Part shown: positions 42,207 through 43,418 of the stretch, piece after piece
Layout of the letters: the number at the start of each line of letters is the position of its first letter
Position numbering within the stretch: the first letter of the stretch is position 1
Assembly (NCBI RefSeq): GCF_003611735.1
Contig: NZ_RAWG01000045.1
Location: 1-43,418, forward strand
Direction: 5' to 3'
DNA from: Corallococcus sicarius
GTDB lineage: Bacteria > Myxococcota > Myxococcia > Myxococcales > Myxococcaceae
Length of the DNA: 43,418 nucleotides
The notes under the pieces: model-generated
Told to the model about the DNA's origin: nothing
Database searches by the model: none
The model's input: the letters and a program-made list of their open reading frames with translations, nothing else
Made by a program: the position numbers and the translations under genes

Positions 42207-43418
42207 TCAGTGGTAGTAGTGGGCGCCGCGCACGTTCTCGTGCTCGGGTAGCGCGCCCTTCTCGGCCGTCTTCTCGTCGGCATCCTCAAGGCGGTGCTGG
42301 AGGATGGCGACGACGGACTTGTAGCTGACGGCGCGGTGGCGCAGCGCCCGGGCGCACGCCTTCTCCACGCGAGGCTTGCCGTAGCGTTTCTCGTCGGCCA
42401 GGCGCAGCACGCCCAGGGCCGAGCGGAAGCCCTGCTGCGGATGAGGGCGTCTCGTCATCAGTTCCTCCACCAGCTTCGCGCACGAGGGGCCCACGCCTTC
42501 GGCCCAGTGGATGAGGCGCGACGGTGTCCACTCCGCGTGCTGCCGGTGGGAGGCGGGCATGTGCTCGGGCTGCGTGGTGAAACGCCCCTTCTCCAGGCTG
42601 CGCACATGGCTGGCTACGCGGCGGCCCCCGAGGAAGACTTCGACGCAGCCTTCCGTGTGACGCAGCTCCACCGGCTTGCCCACCAGCGTGTACGGCACGC
42701 TGTACCCGTGGCCCTCCAGCTCCACGTGGTAGTCGATGTTCACCCGCGCCTTCTTCCAGAAGGCCAGCTCGTATGGCCGCGCCGGCAGGGCCCGCAACGT
42801 GGCCTTCTCCACCTGCTCGAAGAGCTCCCAGCGCGACTTGCCCAGCTTGCGCATGGGCCGTGAGTTGAGCTTCTCCAGCAGCGGCTTCACCGCCTCCTGC
42901 ACCTGGCCAAGCGACGTGAAGTGCCGGTGGCGCAGCGCCGCCAGAATCCACCGCTCCGCCAGCAGCACGCCCACCTCCACTTTGGCCTTGTCTCGGGGCC
43001 GCCGCGGGCGCGCGGGCAGAATCGCGAAGCCGTAGTGCCGCGCCAGGTCCGCGTACGTAGGGTTCAGGTCCGGCTCGTACCGGTGCGCCCGGGTGACGCC
43101 GGCCTTGAGGTTGTCGGGCACCACCACCTCGCTGACACCGCCGAAGTACTCGAAGGCGCGCACGTGGCAGCCCACCCACGTGGGCACGTCCTCGCTGAAG
43201 ACGGGCTCCACGTACGTCAGGTTGCTGGCCCCCAGCACCGCCACGAAGAGCTTCGCCACCCGCACCTCGCCGGTGACGGCGTCCACCACCCGCACCCCGT
43301 CCCCGCTGAAGTCCACGAAGCACTTCTCTCCGGCCCGGTGCTCCTGGCGCAGGGTGACGCTGGAGGCGGCCAGCCACCGCCCGTACCTCTCGCAGAAGCG
43401 GCTGTACTGGTAGCCGCC
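42207..43418 (-). CDS. istA: IS21-family transposase IstA (C-terminal part; runs off the window)
   Basis: This covers 403 codons up to the right edge; the N-terminus with its helix-turn-helix is outside the window. The DDE integrase core is intact in the visible part: Asp in EKCFVDFSGDG, Asp in VVVPDNLKAGV and Glu in DKAKVEVGVL. The C-terminal region (ELAFWKKARVNIDYHVELEG) carries the beta-barrel typical of IstA. The stop TGA is at 42207-42209. The full IS21 element probably continues to the right; its terminal inverted repeats could not be recognised here. Confidence 0.92.
   Translation of the reverse strand, partial: GGYQYSRFCERYGRWLAASSVTLRQEHRAGEKCFVDFSGDGVRVVDAVTGEVRVAKLFVAVLGASNLTYVEPVFSEDVPTWVGCHVRAFEYFGGVSEVVVPDNLKAGVTRAHRYEPDLNPTYADLARHYGFAILPARPRRPRDKAKVEVGVLLAERWILAALRHRHFTSLGQVQEAVKPLLEKLNSRPMRKLGKSRWELFEQVEKATLRALPARPYELAFWKKARVNIDYHVELEGHGYSVPYTLVGKPVELRHTEGCVEVFLGGRRVASHVRSLEKGRFTTQPEHMPASHRQHAEWTPSRLIHWAEGVGPSCAKLVEELMTRRPHPQQGFRSALGVLRLADEKRYGKPRVEKACARALRHRAVSYKSVVAILQHRLEDADEKTAEKGALPEHENVRGAHYYH

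Noticed and set aside
1-43418. CRISPR arrays, tRNA or rRNA genes
   Set aside because: No regularly spaced direct repeats, cloverleaf-like GTTCGA-type T-arms with CCA context, or rRNA signatures were seen.

Overview
The window is high-GC bacterial DNA from a predatory myxobacterium, most likely Corallococcus or Myxococcus. The supporting signs are a 1,690-residue TPR protein, a Ser/Thr kinase with a TPR tail coupled to a sigma factor, Kelch/PKD and EGF/VCBS lipoproteins, and strong third-position GC. The genus is inferred from sequence style, not from a marker gene.

Layout. 1-1607: a broken secreted-protein gene and a hypothetical gene on the minus strand. 1736-6808: the TPR protein. 6827-7564: a MoaB/CinA-type domain protein. 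7839-9005: an acyl-CoA dehydrogenase. 9000-22142: two divergent, tightly packed operons that look like an uncatalogued biosynthetic gene cluster. The minus arm (14272 down to 9000) is a KS/KS-like fusion, a hotdog thioesterase, an aldo/keto reductase and a quinone-oxidoreductase-like enzyme. The plus arm (14557 to 22142) is a putative Fe/2OG oxygenase-like protein, an HSL-type hydrolase, an alpha-oxoamine synthase, an ornithine cyclodeaminase-family enzyme, an isopenicillin-N-synthase-like oxygenase, a probable permuted ATP-grasp protein and a canonical ATP-grasp ligase. No acyltransferase, acyl carrier protein or NRPS module is visible. A plausible logic, by inference, is a fatty-acyl or polyketide-like chain joined to an amino acid by the oxoamine synthase, then oxidised and ligated to other amino acids by the ATP-grasp enzymes.

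22177-28212 holds housekeeping and secreted hypotheticals: a TPR-tailed secreted protein, an SMI1/KNR4-like protein, an Lrp/AsnC regulator divergent from an isochorismatase-family hydrolase across an array of TGCCGG half-sites, a PKD protein and a Vps62-like secreted protein. 28299-32275 is a zinc-finger/kinase/TPR protein overlapping a sigma factor gene by ATGA.

32276-36006 is a mosaic of IS3, IS66 and kinase fragments plus an intact EGF/VCBS lipoprotein. It is bounded by a second copy of the last 210 bp of the sigma gene that differs only at synonymous sites. 36035-38195 is a PKD/Kelch lipoprotein gene carrying a one-base frameshift in a run of six G. 38379-40322 is a visibly AT-richer gene fusing an XRE helix-turn-helix to a TIR/nucleoside-deoxyribosyltransferase-like core, a candidate defence gene. 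It is followed by an IS630 remnant and an IS21-type istA/istB element that runs off the right edge. I saw no tRNA, rRNA or CRISPR array.
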